Positions 25,839-34,290 of a stretch of 64,000 nucleotides of DNA are shown here, one piece after another. The translations under genes and the position numbers were made by a program. How positions within the stretch are numbered: position 1 is the stretch's first letter; each line of letters begins with the position of its first letter. The notes under the pieces are model-generated. The model did not search any database and had not been told where the DNA came from. It saw only the letters and a list, made by a program, of their open reading frames with translations. Source of the stretch: Azospirillum ramasamyi (GTDB taxonomy: Bacteria > Pseudomonadota > Alphaproteobacteria > Azospirillales > Azospirillaceae); NCBI RefSeq assembly GCF_003233655.1, contig NZ_CP029833.1:480603-544602 (forward strand). The letters run 5' to 3'.

Positions 25839-27005
25839 TCACTCCACCACGATGCGCGGGGCGGCGCGCCCGCCGGTGCCGCCGCCGATCTTTTCCCACA
25901 GGCGGGTGGCGATGCGGCGGTAGGCCTGGGCGTGCTCGGACTCCGGCTGCGACACCACGATCGGCTGTCCCTGGTCGGAGGTCTCGCGGATCGACAGGTG
26001 CAGCGGGATCTCGCCCAGGAACTCCATGCCCAGATCGTCGGCCTCCTTGCGGGCGCCGCCGTGGCTGAAGATGTCGGTGCGGTGGCCGCAGTTGGGGCAG
26101 CAGAAATAGCTCATGTTCTCGATGATGCCCAAAACCGGCACATCGACGCGGCGGAACATGTTCAGCCCCTTGCGGGCGTCCAGCAAGGCGATGTCCTGCG
26201 GGGTGGAGACGATCACCGCGCCGGCCAGCGGCACCTGCTGGGCCATGGTCAGCTGGGCGTCGCCGGTGCCGGGCGGCATGTCCACCACCAGGATGTCGAG
26301 CGTGCCCCAGTTGACGTCGCGCAGCATCTGCTGCAGCGCGCTCATCACCATGGGGCCGCGCCAGATCATCGGCGTGTCCTCGGCCACCAGGAAGCCCATG
26401 GACATTACCTTGACGCCGAAATTCTCCATCGGCTCCAGGCGCTTGCCGTCGGGGCTGTTGGGACGGCCGGCGATTCCCATCATGCGCGGCATCGACGGGC
26501 CGTAGATGTCGGCGTCGAGCAGCCCGACCTTCAGCCCGTTGGCGGCCAGCGCCAGCGCGAGGTTGGCCGAGGTGGTCGATTTGCCGACGCCGCCCTTGCC
26601 CGAGGCGACGGCGACGATGGCCTTCACGCCGGGGACCAGCGGCTTCTGCGGGTCGCCCTGCGGCGCCGCGCCATGGGAATGCCCATGTGAGTGGCCGTGC
26701 GAGTGGCCGTGCCCGCCATGCGAATGGCCTTGCTGCGGTGCGGCCTGGGGAGCGGCCCGGTGGGCGGTCAGCACGGCGGTGACCGACAGAACGCCGGGGA
26801 GGGCGTCCACCGCCTTCTCGGCGGCGTGGCGCAGCGGCTCCGCCTGGGCGCCGCGTTTGGGGTCGACTTCGATGGAGAAGGCGACATGGCCGTCACGCAC
26901 CACGAGGCCCGACAACATGCCCAAACTGACGATGTCGGCGCCCCGGTCCGGGTCGACGACGGTCTTCAGCGCCTGCATGACTTGAGCTTCGCTGATCTGC
27001 GCCAT
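25839..27005 (-). CDS. mrp: Mrp/NBP35-type ATPase, iron-sulfur carrier (ApbC)
   Basis: A 388-residue cytoplasmic P-loop ATPase that carries and inserts Fe-S clusters. An N-terminal MIP18/DUF59 domain (about 1-85) is joined by a His/Gly-rich linker (about 95-115, HSHGHSHG repeats) to the ATPase domain: deviant Walker A GKGGVGKSTTSANLAL, switch DADIYGPSMPRMMG and DMPPGTGDAQLT. The cluster-ligating CxxC is present in FCCPNCGH. The His-rich linker is longer than usual and may bind nickel, zinc or another metal. ATG 27005 starts at the conserved MIP18 domain. It is divergent from hflK across 175 bp. Confidence 0.95.
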   Translation of the reverse strand: MAQISEAQVMQALKTVVDPDRGADIVSLGMLSGLVVRDGHVAFSIEVDPKRGAQAEPLRHAAEKAVDALPGVLSVTAVLTAHRAAPQAAPQQGHSHGGHGHSHGHSHGHSHGAAPQGDPQKPLVPGVKAIVAVASGKGGVGKSTTSANLALALAANGLKVGLLDADIYGPSMPRMMGIAGRPNSPDGKRLEPMENFGVKVMSMGFLVAEDTPMIWRGPMVMSALQQMLRDVNWGTLDILVVDMPPGTGDAQLTMAQQVPLAGAVIVSTPQDIALLDARKGLNMFRRVDVPVLGIIENMSYFCCPNCGHRTDIFSHGGARKEADDLGMEFLGEIPLHLSIRETSDQGQPIVVSQPESEHAQAYRRIATRLWEKIGGGTGGRAAPRIVVE

Positions 27006-27180
27006 GGTTGAAAACTCCGCTATCTTCCCGATATTGGCGGATATCCGTTGGTGGAATCCTTGCCTAAGGGTATGGGGGACTATAGGACCGACGGACGACA
27101 TCGGTAAAGGGAGGTGCGGGGCCATGCCAGCGCGCTTTCACATCATGGGACGAATCACGAAGTAAGGGGGACACACTCGG

Positions 27181-28443
27181 ATGCCGTGGAACAATCAAGG
27201 TGGGGGCGGCGGCGGCGGCGGTCCCTGGGGTCCCCCGCCGGGCAACAACGGTCCCGGGAATCCGTGGGGCCGCCCCCAGGGTGGGGGAAATGGCGGCGGC
27301 GGCGGCGGCCCGCAGCCTCCCGACCTTGAGGATCTGCTGCGCCGCAGCCAGGACCGCCTGCGCCGCGCCATGCCCGGCGGCTTCGGCAGCGGCCGGGGCG
27401 TGGCCGTGGTCGTGGGCGTGCTTGCCCTGATCTGGCTCGCCAGCGGTATCTACCGCGTCGAGGCGGACGAGCAGGGCGTGGTCCTGCGCTTTGGCGAATG
27501 GACGCGCACCGAACAGCCCGGTCTGCGCTACCGCCTGCCGTCGCCGATCGAGACGGTGCTGCTGCCGAAGGTGACGCGCGTCAACCGGATCGAGGTCGGC
27601 TACCGCTCCTCCGCGGGTACCGGCCGCAACGACCGCGACGTGCCGGACGAATCCCTGATGCTGACCGGCGACGAGAACATCGTCGACATCGACTTCACGG
27701 TGTTCTGGGTCATCAAGGACGCGGGCAACTACCTGTTCAAGATCCGCGATCCGGAATCGACGGTCAAGAAGGCCGCCGAGAGCGCGATGCGCGAGGTGAT
27801 CGGCCGCACCGACCTGCAGCCCGCCCTCACCGAGGCCCGCCAGCAGATCGAAACCTCGACCCGCCAGCTGCTCCAGACCATGCTGGACGAATACCAGTCG
27901 GGCATCGAGATCACCCAGGTCCAGCTGCAGAAGGCCGACCCGCCGGCTCCGGTCATCGACGCCTTCAACGACGTGCAGCGCGCCCGCGCCGACCGCGAAC
28001 GCGCCCGCAACGAGGCGGAAGCCTACCGCAACGACATCATCCCGCGCGCCCGAGGCGAGGCGGAACGTCTGGTGCAGGAGGCGTCGGCCTATCGCGAGCA
28101 GGTGGTCAGCCTGGCCCAGGGTGACGCCGAGCGCTTCCGCAAGGTCTACGAGGCCTATGCGCAGAACAAGGACGTCACCGCCCGCCGCATGTATCTGGAG
28201 ACGATGGAGGAGATCCTCCGCGGCCGGAACAAGATCATCGTGGAGGGATCGGCGCAGAACGTCGTGCCATACCTGCCGCTGAACCAGCTGGCCCCGAACG
28301 CCGCGCCGGCTCCGCAGCAGGCGCCGCGCCAGGCCCCGCCGGCCAATTCCGGCGGCAACCAGGGCGGGCCGCGCCCCGGCACGCAGACGCAGCCCCAGCC
28401 GCTGTCTTCGCTGCCGCAGAACCAGCTCCTGTCCGGCCAGTGA
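27181..28443 (+). CDS. hflK: FtsH protease modulator HflK
   Basis: A 420-residue SPFH/band-7 protein that forms a membrane ring with HflC around the FtsH protease. The cytoplasmic N-terminus is Gly/Pro-rich (NNQGGGGGGGGPWG), a membrane helix spans about 78-98, and the SPFH domain covers about 100-280 with a long Glu/Arg/Ala helix (about 255-330). The C-terminus is Pro/Gln-rich. The start at 27181 has AAGGGG upstream. It is followed after 13 bp by hflC, then degP, the usual arrangement in alphaproteobacteria. Confidence 0.97.
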   Translation: MPWNNQGGGGGGGGPWGPPPGNNGPGNPWGRPQGGGNGGGGGGPQPPDLEDLLRRSQDRLRRAMPGGFGSGRGVAVVVGVLALIWLASGIYRVEADEQGVVLRFGEWTRTEQPGLRYRLPSPIETVLLPKVTRVNRIEVGYRSSAGTGRNDRDVPDESLMLTGDENIVDIDFTVFWVIKDAGNYLFKIRDPESTVKKAAESAMREVIGRTDLQPALTEARQQIETSTRQLLQTMLDEYQSGIEITQVQLQKADPPAPVIDAFNDVQRARADRERARNEAEAYRNDIIPRARGEAERLVQEASAYREQVVSLAQGDAERFRKVYEAYAQNKDVTARRMYLETMEEILRGRNKIIVEGSAQNVVPYLPLNQLAPNAAPAPQQAPRQAPPANSGGNQGGPRPGTQTQPQPLSSLPQNQLLSGQ

Positions 28444-28456
28444 GGAGGATCGCATC

Positions 28457-29410
28457 ATGAACCGCACCCTCGCAATCGTCGGCATCGGCATCGTCGCCCT
28501 TGGCATCGTCGCCTCGTCGTCCCTGTTCACCGTCAACGAGGCGCAGCAGGCGCTGATCCTGCAGTTCGGCGAACCGCGCCGGGTGATCCAGGAGCCGGGT
28601 CTGCAGGCCAAGATCCCCTTCATCCAGGAGGTCCGCCTTCTCGACCGCCGCGTGCTCGACCTCGATCCGCCGGTGGAGCAGGTGATCCTGGCCGACCAGA
28701 AGCGCCTGGACGTCGACGCCTTCGCCCGCTACCGCATCCAGGACCCGCTGCGCTTCTACCAGACCGCCGGGACCGAGGCGGTGGCCGAAACCCGCCTGAA
28801 CTCCATCGTCAACTCGGCGCTCCGCCGCGTGCTCGGCAACGTCACGGTGCTGGCCGTCCTGTCGGACGAGCGCGCCCGCATCATGACCGACATCAAGTCG
28901 CAGGTGAACGACGAGGCCAAGCGCTTCGGCATCGAGATCGTCGACGTGCGCATCCGCCGCGCCGACCTGCCGGAGGAAACCAGCCAGTCGATCTTCGCCC
29001 GCATGCGCTCCGAGCGCGAACGCGAAGCGTCCGAGGCGCGAGCCCAGGGCCAGGAGCAGTCGCAGCAGATCAAGTCGCGCGCCGAACGCGAACGCACGGT
29101 CATCATCGCCGAGGCCCAGCGCGACGCGCAGATCCTGCGAGGCGAAGGCGACAACACCGCGTTGAAGCTGATGGCCGAGGCGACGTCGCAGGATCCCGAC
29201 TTCTACGGCTTCTACCGCTCGCTGGAGGCCTACCGGAAGTCGCTGAACGGCACCGACACCACCATGGTGCTGTCGCCGAACGGCGAGTTCTTCCGCTACT
29301 TCGCCGGGCCGGGGCCGCAGTCCGGGGGCGCTCCGGCCCCGGCGCAGGCCAACCAGCAGGCTGCCCCGCAGGCCAGCCAGCCGGCTCCTGCCGCCGCTCC
29401 GGCGCAGTAA
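28457..29410 (+). CDS. hflC: FtsH protease modulator HflC
   Basis: A 317-residue SPFH protein, partner of HflK. The N-terminal signal anchor covers about 5-25 (AIVGIGIVALGIVASSSLFT); the periplasmic SPFH domain follows (QALILQFGEPRRVIQEPGL) and then the charged coiled region EREREASEARAQGQEQSQQI. The Ala/Pro/Gln tail (about 290-317) is not conserved. GAGGA before the ATG is the ribosome site. A terminator follows at 29439, so degP probably has its own promoter as well. Confidence 0.97.
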   Translation: MNRTLAIVGIGIVALGIVASSSLFTVNEAQQALILQFGEPRRVIQEPGLQAKIPFIQEVRLLDRRVLDLDPPVEQVILADQKRLDVDAFARYRIQDPLRFYQTAGTEAVAETRLNSIVNSALRRVLGNVTVLAVLSDERARIMTDIKSQVNDEAKRFGIEIVDVRIRRADLPEETSQSIFARMRSEREREASEARAQGQEQSQQIKSRAERERTVIIAEAQRDAQILRGEGDNTALKLMAEATSQDPDFYGFYRSLEAYRKSLNGTDTTMVLSPNGEFFRYFAGPGPQSGGAPAPAQANQQAAPQASQPAPAAAPAQ

Positions 29411-29438
29411 GGCCGAAGCTCCGCGTACGAACGGAATG

Positions 29439-29477
29439 CGGCCGGATCGGGGGCTCCCCGATCCGGCCGTTCCTTTG
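29439..29477 (+). terminator. Rho-independent terminator after hflC
   Basis: A perfect 14-bp stem, CGGCCGGATCGGGG / CCCCGATCCGGCCG, with loop GCT (29453-29455), followed by TTCCTTT. It lies 28 bases past the hflC stop. Confidence 0.75.
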
Positions 29478-29657
29478 CCGGGGTCAAGGCGCGCGGCAGG
29501 ATTGGAAAGAATTCGGCGGGCTTGTGATTTCCGCTGGTGCCGACTGGACCGGCGCGCCATCTTGCGGCCATACTCTTGGACCAACACATATATGGCCCAG
29601 AACTGGGCGGCCGCTCCCGTCCTTGGAACCGGCCGGACGTCTGGTAGGGAGAGCACG

Positions 29658-31241
29658 TTGATTCGCATACCAAAATTCGAACCCGCCGCGCGGGGCGCCG
29701 TGGCCGGGGCCCGGTCGCGTAAGGCGGGCGTCCGGCCGCTTGCCGCCGCCATCGTCTGGGGCATGGCGTCGGTCATCGGCGGCGGCGCCGTCATCGGCGC
29801 CTTCACCGCCGCGCCGGCCCAGGCCCAGGCGGCGGCCCCCAACCGCAACGCGCCCGGCAGCTTCGCCGATCTGGCGGAAAAGCTGCTGCCGGCGGTCGTC
29901 AACATCTCCACCAGCCAGAGCGCGCCGCAGCGTCCGCAGGGGCCGCGGCCGGAGATTCCGCAATTCCCGCCGGGCTCGCCCTTCGAGGATTTCTTCCGGG
30001 ACTTCTTCGACCGCCAGCAGCAGCAGGACCAGCCGCAGCGCAAGGCGACCTCGCTGGGCTCCGGCTTCATCATCGACGCCAAGAACGGCTATGTGGTCAC
30101 CAACAACCACGTCGTTCAGGACGCCGACGAGATCACCGTCATCCTGCAGGACGACACCAACATCAAGGCGGAACTGGTCGGCAAGGACAGCAAGACCGAC
30201 CTTGCCCTGCTGAAGATCAATACCACCCACCCGCTGGTCGCCGTGCCCTTCGGCGACAGCGACGCCATGCGCGTCGGCGACTGGGTGCTGGCGATCGGCA
30301 ACCCGTTCGGCCTGGGCGGCTCGGTCACCGCCGGCATCATCTCGGCGCGCCAGCGCAACATCGACGCCGGTCCCTACGACGACTTCCTGCAGACCGACGC
30401 CTCGATCAACCGCGGCAATTCCGGCGGCCCGATGTTCAACCTGAACGGCGAGGTCATCGGCATCAACACCGCCATCTTCTCGCCGTCGGGCGGGTCGGTC
30501 GGCATCGGCTTCGCCATCCCGGCCAATCTGGCCAAGCAGGTGGTGGCGCAGCTGAAGGAATACGGCAAGACCCGCCGCGGCTGGCTGGGCGTGCGCATCC
30601 AGGCGATCACGCCGGAGATCGCCGAGAGCCTCGGCCTGCCCGGCCACAAGGGCGCGCTGGTCGCCTCTGTCACCCCGGACGGCCCGGCCGCCAAGGCCGG
30701 CATCCAGGCCGGCGACGTGGTGACGAAGTTCGACGGCAAGGAGATCGACGAGATGCGGCGCCTGCCGCGCGTCGTCGCCGAAACCTCCATCGACCGGGCC
30801 GTCCCGGTCGAGATCTGGCGCAAGGGCAAGTCCCAGACCGTGCAGGTCAAGGTGGGCGAGCTGGAAGCCGCGGAGGAGCAGGGCCTGCTCGCCGCCAACC
30901 CGGACGAGAAGCAGCAGCCGAAGGACAAGGCTCCGGCCCAGAAGCCGACCGAATCGCTCGGCATGAAGCTGACCGGCATCACCCCGGAACTGCGCCAGCA
31001 GTTCGATATCAAGCCCGACCTGAAGGGCGTGGTCATCACCGAGGTGGCCGGCAACTCCACCGCCGCGGAAAAGGGCCTGCGCGCCGGCGACGTCATCCTG
31101 GAGGTTGGACAGGAAGAGGTCCGCAAGCCGGAGGACGTCACCGCCAAGGTCCAGAAGGCCAAGGAGCAGAGCAAGAAGTCCGTCCTGCTGCTGGTCGACC
31201 GCAAGGGCGACCTGCGCTTCGTGGCGATCCCGCTCGGCTGA
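29658..31241 (+). CDS. degP: Do-family periplasmic serine protease DegP/HtrA
   Basis: A 527-residue envelope protease and chaperone. The signal/anchor helix is near residues 30-52 and ends PAQAQA. The trypsin-like domain has the triad His in TNNHVVQDAD, Asp in SKTDLALL and Ser in NRGNSGGPMF. Two PDZ domains follow (about 305-395 and 430-520), as in DegP/DegQ. The Q-linker loop at about 105-125 (DRQQQQDQPQ) is short. The TTG at 29658 is chosen because AGGGAGAG lies just before it; an in-frame ATG at 29592 has no such site. It follows hflK-hflC and ends at a strong terminator. Confidence 0.95.
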   Translation: MIRIPKFEPAARGAVAGARSRKAGVRPLAAAIVWGMASVIGGGAVIGAFTAAPAQAQAAAPNRNAPGSFADLAEKLLPAVVNISTSQSAPQRPQGPRPEIPQFPPGSPFEDFFRDFFDRQQQQDQPQRKATSLGSGFIIDAKNGYVVTNNHVVQDADEITVILQDDTNIKAELVGKDSKTDLALLKINTTHPLVAVPFGDSDAMRVGDWVLAIGNPFGLGGSVTAGIISARQRNIDAGPYDDFLQTDASINRGNSGGPMFNLNGEVIGINTAIFSPSGGSVGIGFAIPANLAKQVVAQLKEYGKTRRGWLGVRIQAITPEIAESLGLPGHKGALVASVTPDGPAAKAGIQAGDVVTKFDGKEIDEMRRLPRVVAETSIDRAVPVEIWRKGKSQTVQVKVGELEAAEEQGLLAANPDEKQQPKDKAPAQKPTESLGMKLTGITPELRQQFDIKPDLKGVVITEVAGNSTAAEKGLRAGDVILEVGQEEVRKPEDVTAKVQKAKEQSKKSVLLLVDRKGDLRFVAIPLG

Positions 31242-31262
31242 TCGCCTGCGGCACGGGAACAG

Positions 31263-31299
31263 GGGCGCCGGCGGGAAACCGCCGGCGCCCTTTTCGTTT
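31263..31299 (+). terminator. Strong Rho-independent terminator after degP
   Basis: GGGCGCCGGCGG / CCGCCGGCGCCC (12 bp) with a GAAA tetraloop (31275-31278), followed by TTTTCGTTT. Textbook form. Confidence 0.93.
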
Positions 31300-31337
31300 G
31301 TGCGGGTTGGTATGCCTGGAGGGGGCGCGGCGCGCTT

Positions 31338-31595
31338 CTATGGCCTGTCGAGCAACATCGCCACCGCGACCGTGCCGGCCAGCAGGGCGCAGAGCACGGC
31401 GACGATGGCGAGGCTGCGCAGGAACTGGCGGAATTCCCCCTGCTTCCAGGCGCTGCGCCCCAGCAGCGCCAGATAGCCCGCCATTGCGGCGGCGATGATC
31501 TGCCAGCCCATTCCAGTCCCGACCCCGCCCCAACCCCGTCCTCGGCCCATCGCCGCCATCGGGGTTGCAGCGGGAAAAAGCGCACGCACGGCCAT
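31338..31595 (-). CDS. Small hypothetical membrane protein
   Basis: An 85-residue protein I do not recognise by family. After a Gly-rich stretch it has two hydrophobic helices, about 31-46 (WQIIAAAMAGYLALLG) and 61-82 (SLAIVAVLCALLAGTVAVAM), joined by the charged loop RSAWKQGEFRQFLR, the layout of a small hairpin membrane protein. ATG 31595 was used; ATG 31550 would give a 70-residue form starting nearer the first helix. It converges on degP, with the terminator at 31263 between. Confidence 0.7.
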   Translation of the reverse strand: MAVRALFPAATPMAAMGRGRGWGGVGTGMGWQIIAAAMAGYLALLGRSAWKQGEFRQFLRSLAIVAVLCALLAGTVAVAMLLDRP

Positions 31596-32070
31596 TCCCG
31601 GTCAAGCCTTAGCGCCATGGCCGGGGTGCTCCCTATATCGAACGGTGGGGGTCTCCATTCGGGTTATCTGTTGGCATCACCACCGTAGGAGGCCGTCACT
31701 TCAACTTCGTGTAAGAGAAATCCGACATATCTCGCTTATGAGGCGAAGCCATACGCAAATAAGTGGTGGTTAACAAACCAGTTAATGCCTTCGAGCAGTG
31801 CAATGTTCGCTGCTGTGATATCTTTGGAACCGGGAATCCCGGCGGGGCTTTGCGCATATGCCCAATGCGTTCTTCTTTTAACTCTGTAGAGTGGTACCGT
31901 AGGTCGCGACACGGGGGTAACCTCCCCCTAAATAACGGCCTGCCGAAGCTGTCGGGGGGTAATCGGCCAGTCGCCAATGCGTCGGGATCTTCCTTCGTGC
32001 AGCGGCCACCACCGGCCCTACCGTCGGCCATCGCCTGATGATGCTCGGTTCAAAATTGCGGGAGCGGACA
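31596..32070. other. Low-GC gene-free region upstream of the LuxR-type regulator
   Basis: 475 bases without a supportable protein gene. GC is about 50% over 31681-31920 against about 70% around it. It contains TTAA pairs (31770-31785), a GGGGG/CCCCC hairpin (31913-31928), a TCTTTTAACTCTGTAGAGT stretch, and several short inverted repeats. A long structured 5' untranslated region, a small RNA, or a control region with several regulator sites would all explain it. Confidence 0.55.
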
Positions 32071-32760
32071 ATGGACACAGTGCGCGCTTTTCTCATCGAC
32101 TCGAACAAGCTGTTTCGCGAGGGGCTGAAGCGCCTGCTCGACGACTCGCCCTTCCAGATCCAGGCGGAGGCGGGAAACCTGCGCGAGGCGCTGAGTTCGG
32201 TCGAAAACGGCCTGAAGCCGCAGCTCCTTCTCCTCGACCTGCAGAATGGCGGTGACGAGGAAGCGGAAGGAATGCGCCGCCTGCGCGCTCTGCTGCCGGA
32301 TACCCGCATGGTCATCCTGACCAGCGATCTCTGCACCCGCCGCCTCGCCAATGCGCTCGAGGCCGGTGCCGACGGCTATCTGATGAAGGATCTGTCGTCC
32401 GACGCGCTTGCCCAGTCGCTGAAGCTGGTCATGATGGGCGAGAAGGTGTTCCCGACCCATCTGGCGGCTCTGCTGATCTCCGGCCGCGTCAACGGCAACG
32501 GCACCGAGATGCCGGTGTCGCGCAAGGGGCTGTCGCAGCGCGAGGTGCAGATCCTGCGCTGCCTGCTGAACGGCGACAGCAACAAGATGATCGCCAATCA
32601 CCTGAACATCACGGAAGCCACCGTGAAGGTTCACCTGAAGAGCCTGCTGCGCAAGATCAACGCGTCCAACCGCACCCAGGCCGCCATCTGGGCGCTGAAC
32701 AACGGCATCGGCGGCGAGCTGGCCGGCGCCGGTGCGGTTGCCGCCGCGGCGAACCAGTAA
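32071..32760 (+). CDS. LuxR/NarL-type response regulator
   Basis: A 229-residue two-domain regulator. The receiver (about 1-125) has the phospho-acceptor position Asp56 (LLLLDLQNG) and Lys (YLMKDLS), but the N-terminal acidic pair is reduced to one residue (LIDSNKLF in place of VDDH), so phosphorylation may be weak or absent. The NarL-type helix-turn-helix is at about 155-215 (LSQREVQILRCLLNGDSNKM, ITEATVKVHLKSLLRKI). In Azospirillum, FlcA, a LuxR/UhpA-type regulator of flocculation and encystment, has this layout; identity with FlcA is a guess. GGGAGCGG precedes the ATG at 32071. No kinase gene adjoins it. Confidence 0.9.
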   Translation: MDTVRAFLIDSNKLFREGLKRLLDDSPFQIQAEAGNLREALSSVENGLKPQLLLLDLQNGGDEEAEGMRRLRALLPDTRMVILTSDLCTRRLANALEAGADGYLMKDLSSDALAQSLKLVMMGEKVFPTHLAALLISGRVNGNGTEMPVSRKGLSQREVQILRCLLNGDSNKMIANHLNITEATVKVHLKSLLRKINASNRTQAAIWALNNGIGGELAGAGAVAAAANQ

Positions 32761-32786
32761 CCCGCCTGTCCATTGCGCTCACCTGG

Positions 32787-32818
32787 CCCTCCCCCGCCAT
32801 CCCGGGGGAGGGTTCTTA
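32787..32818 (+). terminator. Probable terminator after the LuxR-type regulator
   Basis: CCCTCCCCCG / CGGGGGAGGG (10 bp) with a 6-base loop, followed by TTCTTA, 27 bases past the stop codon. It lies between convergent genes. Confidence 0.6.
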
Positions 32819-32836
32819 CCGTTTGCTTTCGCCCGC

Positions 32837-33265
32837 TTACTTTGCGAACAGCTGCGACATGTCCGCGAAGGCCTTGAACTCCAGGGCGTTGCCGGCGGGA
32901 TCGAGGAAGAACATGGTGGATTGTTCGCCCACCTGCCCCTTGAAGCGGGTGTAGGGCTCGATCACGAACTTCACGCCGGCGGCCTTCAGCTTCTCGGCCA
33001 GCGCGTCCCAGTCGGCAGGCTGCAGAACGACGCCGAAATGCGGCACCGGCACGTCGTGGCCGTCCACCGGATTGCGGTGCGCCGGGGCGGCGTTGGGGTC
33101 GCGCGGCTTCAGATGGGCGACGATCTGGTGGCCGAACAGGTCGAAGTCGATCCACTCGTCGCTGCTGCGACCCTCCGGGCAACCGAGCACGGTGCCGTAG
33201 AAATGGCGGGCGGCGGCCAGATCGTCGACCGGGAAAGCGATGTGGAAGGGCGTCAGCGTCGTCAT
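32837..33265 (-). CDS. VOC family (glyoxalase/bleomycin resistance-type) protein
   Basis: A 142-residue protein of the vicinal oxygen chelate fold, with two beta-alpha-beta-beta-beta modules. Likely metal ligands are His in TPFHIAFPV, His in VPHFGVVL and Glu in GNALEFKAF. The family includes glyoxalase I, extradiol dioxygenases and resistance proteins, and the substrate is not evident. ATG 33265 begins at the conserved fold, with GAAAGG upstream. It is divergent from a LysR-type regulator across 100 bp, so it may be that regulator's target. Confidence 0.9.
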   Translation of the reverse strand: MTTLTPFHIAFPVDDLAAARHFYGTVLGCPEGRSSDEWIDFDLFGHQIVAHLKPRDPNAAPAHRNPVDGHDVPVPHFGVVLQPADWDALAEKLKAAGVKFVIEPYTRFKGQVGEQSTMFFLDPAGNALEFKAFADMSQLFAK

Positions 33266-33365
33266 GGTGGCGTGGCCTTTCGGGACCGGTTGGCACTTGG
33301 CTGTTGATGCCCCCAGCAGACCCCATCCCTCCAGACTTGACAAACGAGTTCTCGGGCGGAGATTT

Positions 33366-34280
33366 ATGAGTTCAACTCATGATTCGGTTCGCCCCATGCC
33401 AGACCGCGTCCTGCCGTCTCTCAATGCCGTCCGCAGCTTCGTCGCCGTGGCCCGCCATCTCAGCTTCACCAAGGCGGCCGACGAACTGGCGGTGACCCAG
33501 GGCGCCGTCAGCCGCATGATGCAGACCCTCCAGGCCGATCTGGGCGTGGAGCTGATCCGCCGCGTCGGCCGCGGCATCGAACTGACTCCAACCGGGGCCG
33601 CCTTCTATGGCGAGGCGTCGGCGGCGCTCGACCGCATCGCGGCGGCGGCCAGGGCGGCCCGCGCGCAGGAGGGCGGGGTGCTGCGGGTCAGCGCGCTGCC
33701 GACCCTGACCCAGCGCTGGCTCATCCCGCGGCTGAAGCGGTTCCAGGCCGAAAATCCCGACATCCAGGTCGAGGTCAGCATCGGCGAGCATCGCGTCGAT
33801 TTCGCCAAGGAGCGGATCGACGTCGCCATCCGCTATGGCGTGGAGGACTGGCCGGGGGCGGAGACGGCGACGCTGATGCCGGAGACGATGGGCGTCTTCT
33901 GCGCGCCGTCGCTGCTGGAGCAGGGGCCGCCGTTGCGCCGGCCCGCCGATCTGGCGCATCACCGGCTGCTGCAGCACACCACCCGGCCCGATTCCTGGCG
34001 GGTCTACCTCTCCGCCTTCGGACTGACCCTGCCGGAGGCTGCGCTGTCGCTGGCCTTCGAGCATTTCTTCATGATCATCGAAGCGGCGTCGGCCGGCATG
34101 GGGGTGGCGCTGCTGCCGGTCTTCCTGGTCGGCGACGATGTGGCGTCGGGCCGGCTGGTCCAGCCGATGCCGGAGACCCTGCGCCCGCGCGGCTGCTACC
34201 TGATCGCCCACGCGCCGGGGGCGGAGCGGGCGCGCCGCGTCCGCCGCTTCAAGGACTGGCTGCTGACCGAGGTGGAGTAG
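33366..34280 (+). CDS. LysR-type transcriptional regulator, GcvA-like
   Basis: A 304-residue LysR regulator. The winged helix-turn-helix is at about 15-75 (LSFTKAADELAVTQGAVSRM) and the periplasmic-binding-like effector domain at about 100-300. The style of the C-terminal half (RIDVAIRYGVEDWPGAETATL; AASAGMGVALLP) resembles the GcvA group. GCGGAG lies 5 bases before ATG 33366; a second ATG at 33396 also fits. LysR proteins usually act on a divergent neighbour, here the VOC gene. Confidence 0.93.
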   Translation: MSSTHDSVRPMPDRVLPSLNAVRSFVAVARHLSFTKAADELAVTQGAVSRMMQTLQADLGVELIRRVGRGIELTPTGAAFYGEASAALDRIAAAARAARAQEGGVLRVSALPTLTQRWLIPRLKRFQAENPDIQVEVSIGEHRVDFAKERIDVAIRYGVEDWPGAETATLMPETMGVFCAPSLLEQGPPLRRPADLAHHRLLQHTTRPDSWRVYLSAFGLTLPEAALSLAFEHFFMIIEAASAGMGVALLPVFLVGDDVASGRLVQPMPETLRPRGCYLIAHAPGAERARRVRRFKDWLLTEVE

Positions 34281-34290
34281 GGGAGGGGGC

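Noticed and set aside
25523..26068. Plus-strand open frame across the AT island and the end of mrp
   Set aside because: It runs through the 17-bp hairpin and the antisense of mrp, has no ribosome site, and its composition changes abruptly from AT-rich to mrp antisense.
31770..31785. TTAA-N8-TTAA as a CtrA box ahead of the LuxR-type regulator
   Set aside because: The CtrA consensus spacing is seven bases and the flanking C is missing; a single near match in AT-rich DNA is not evidence.
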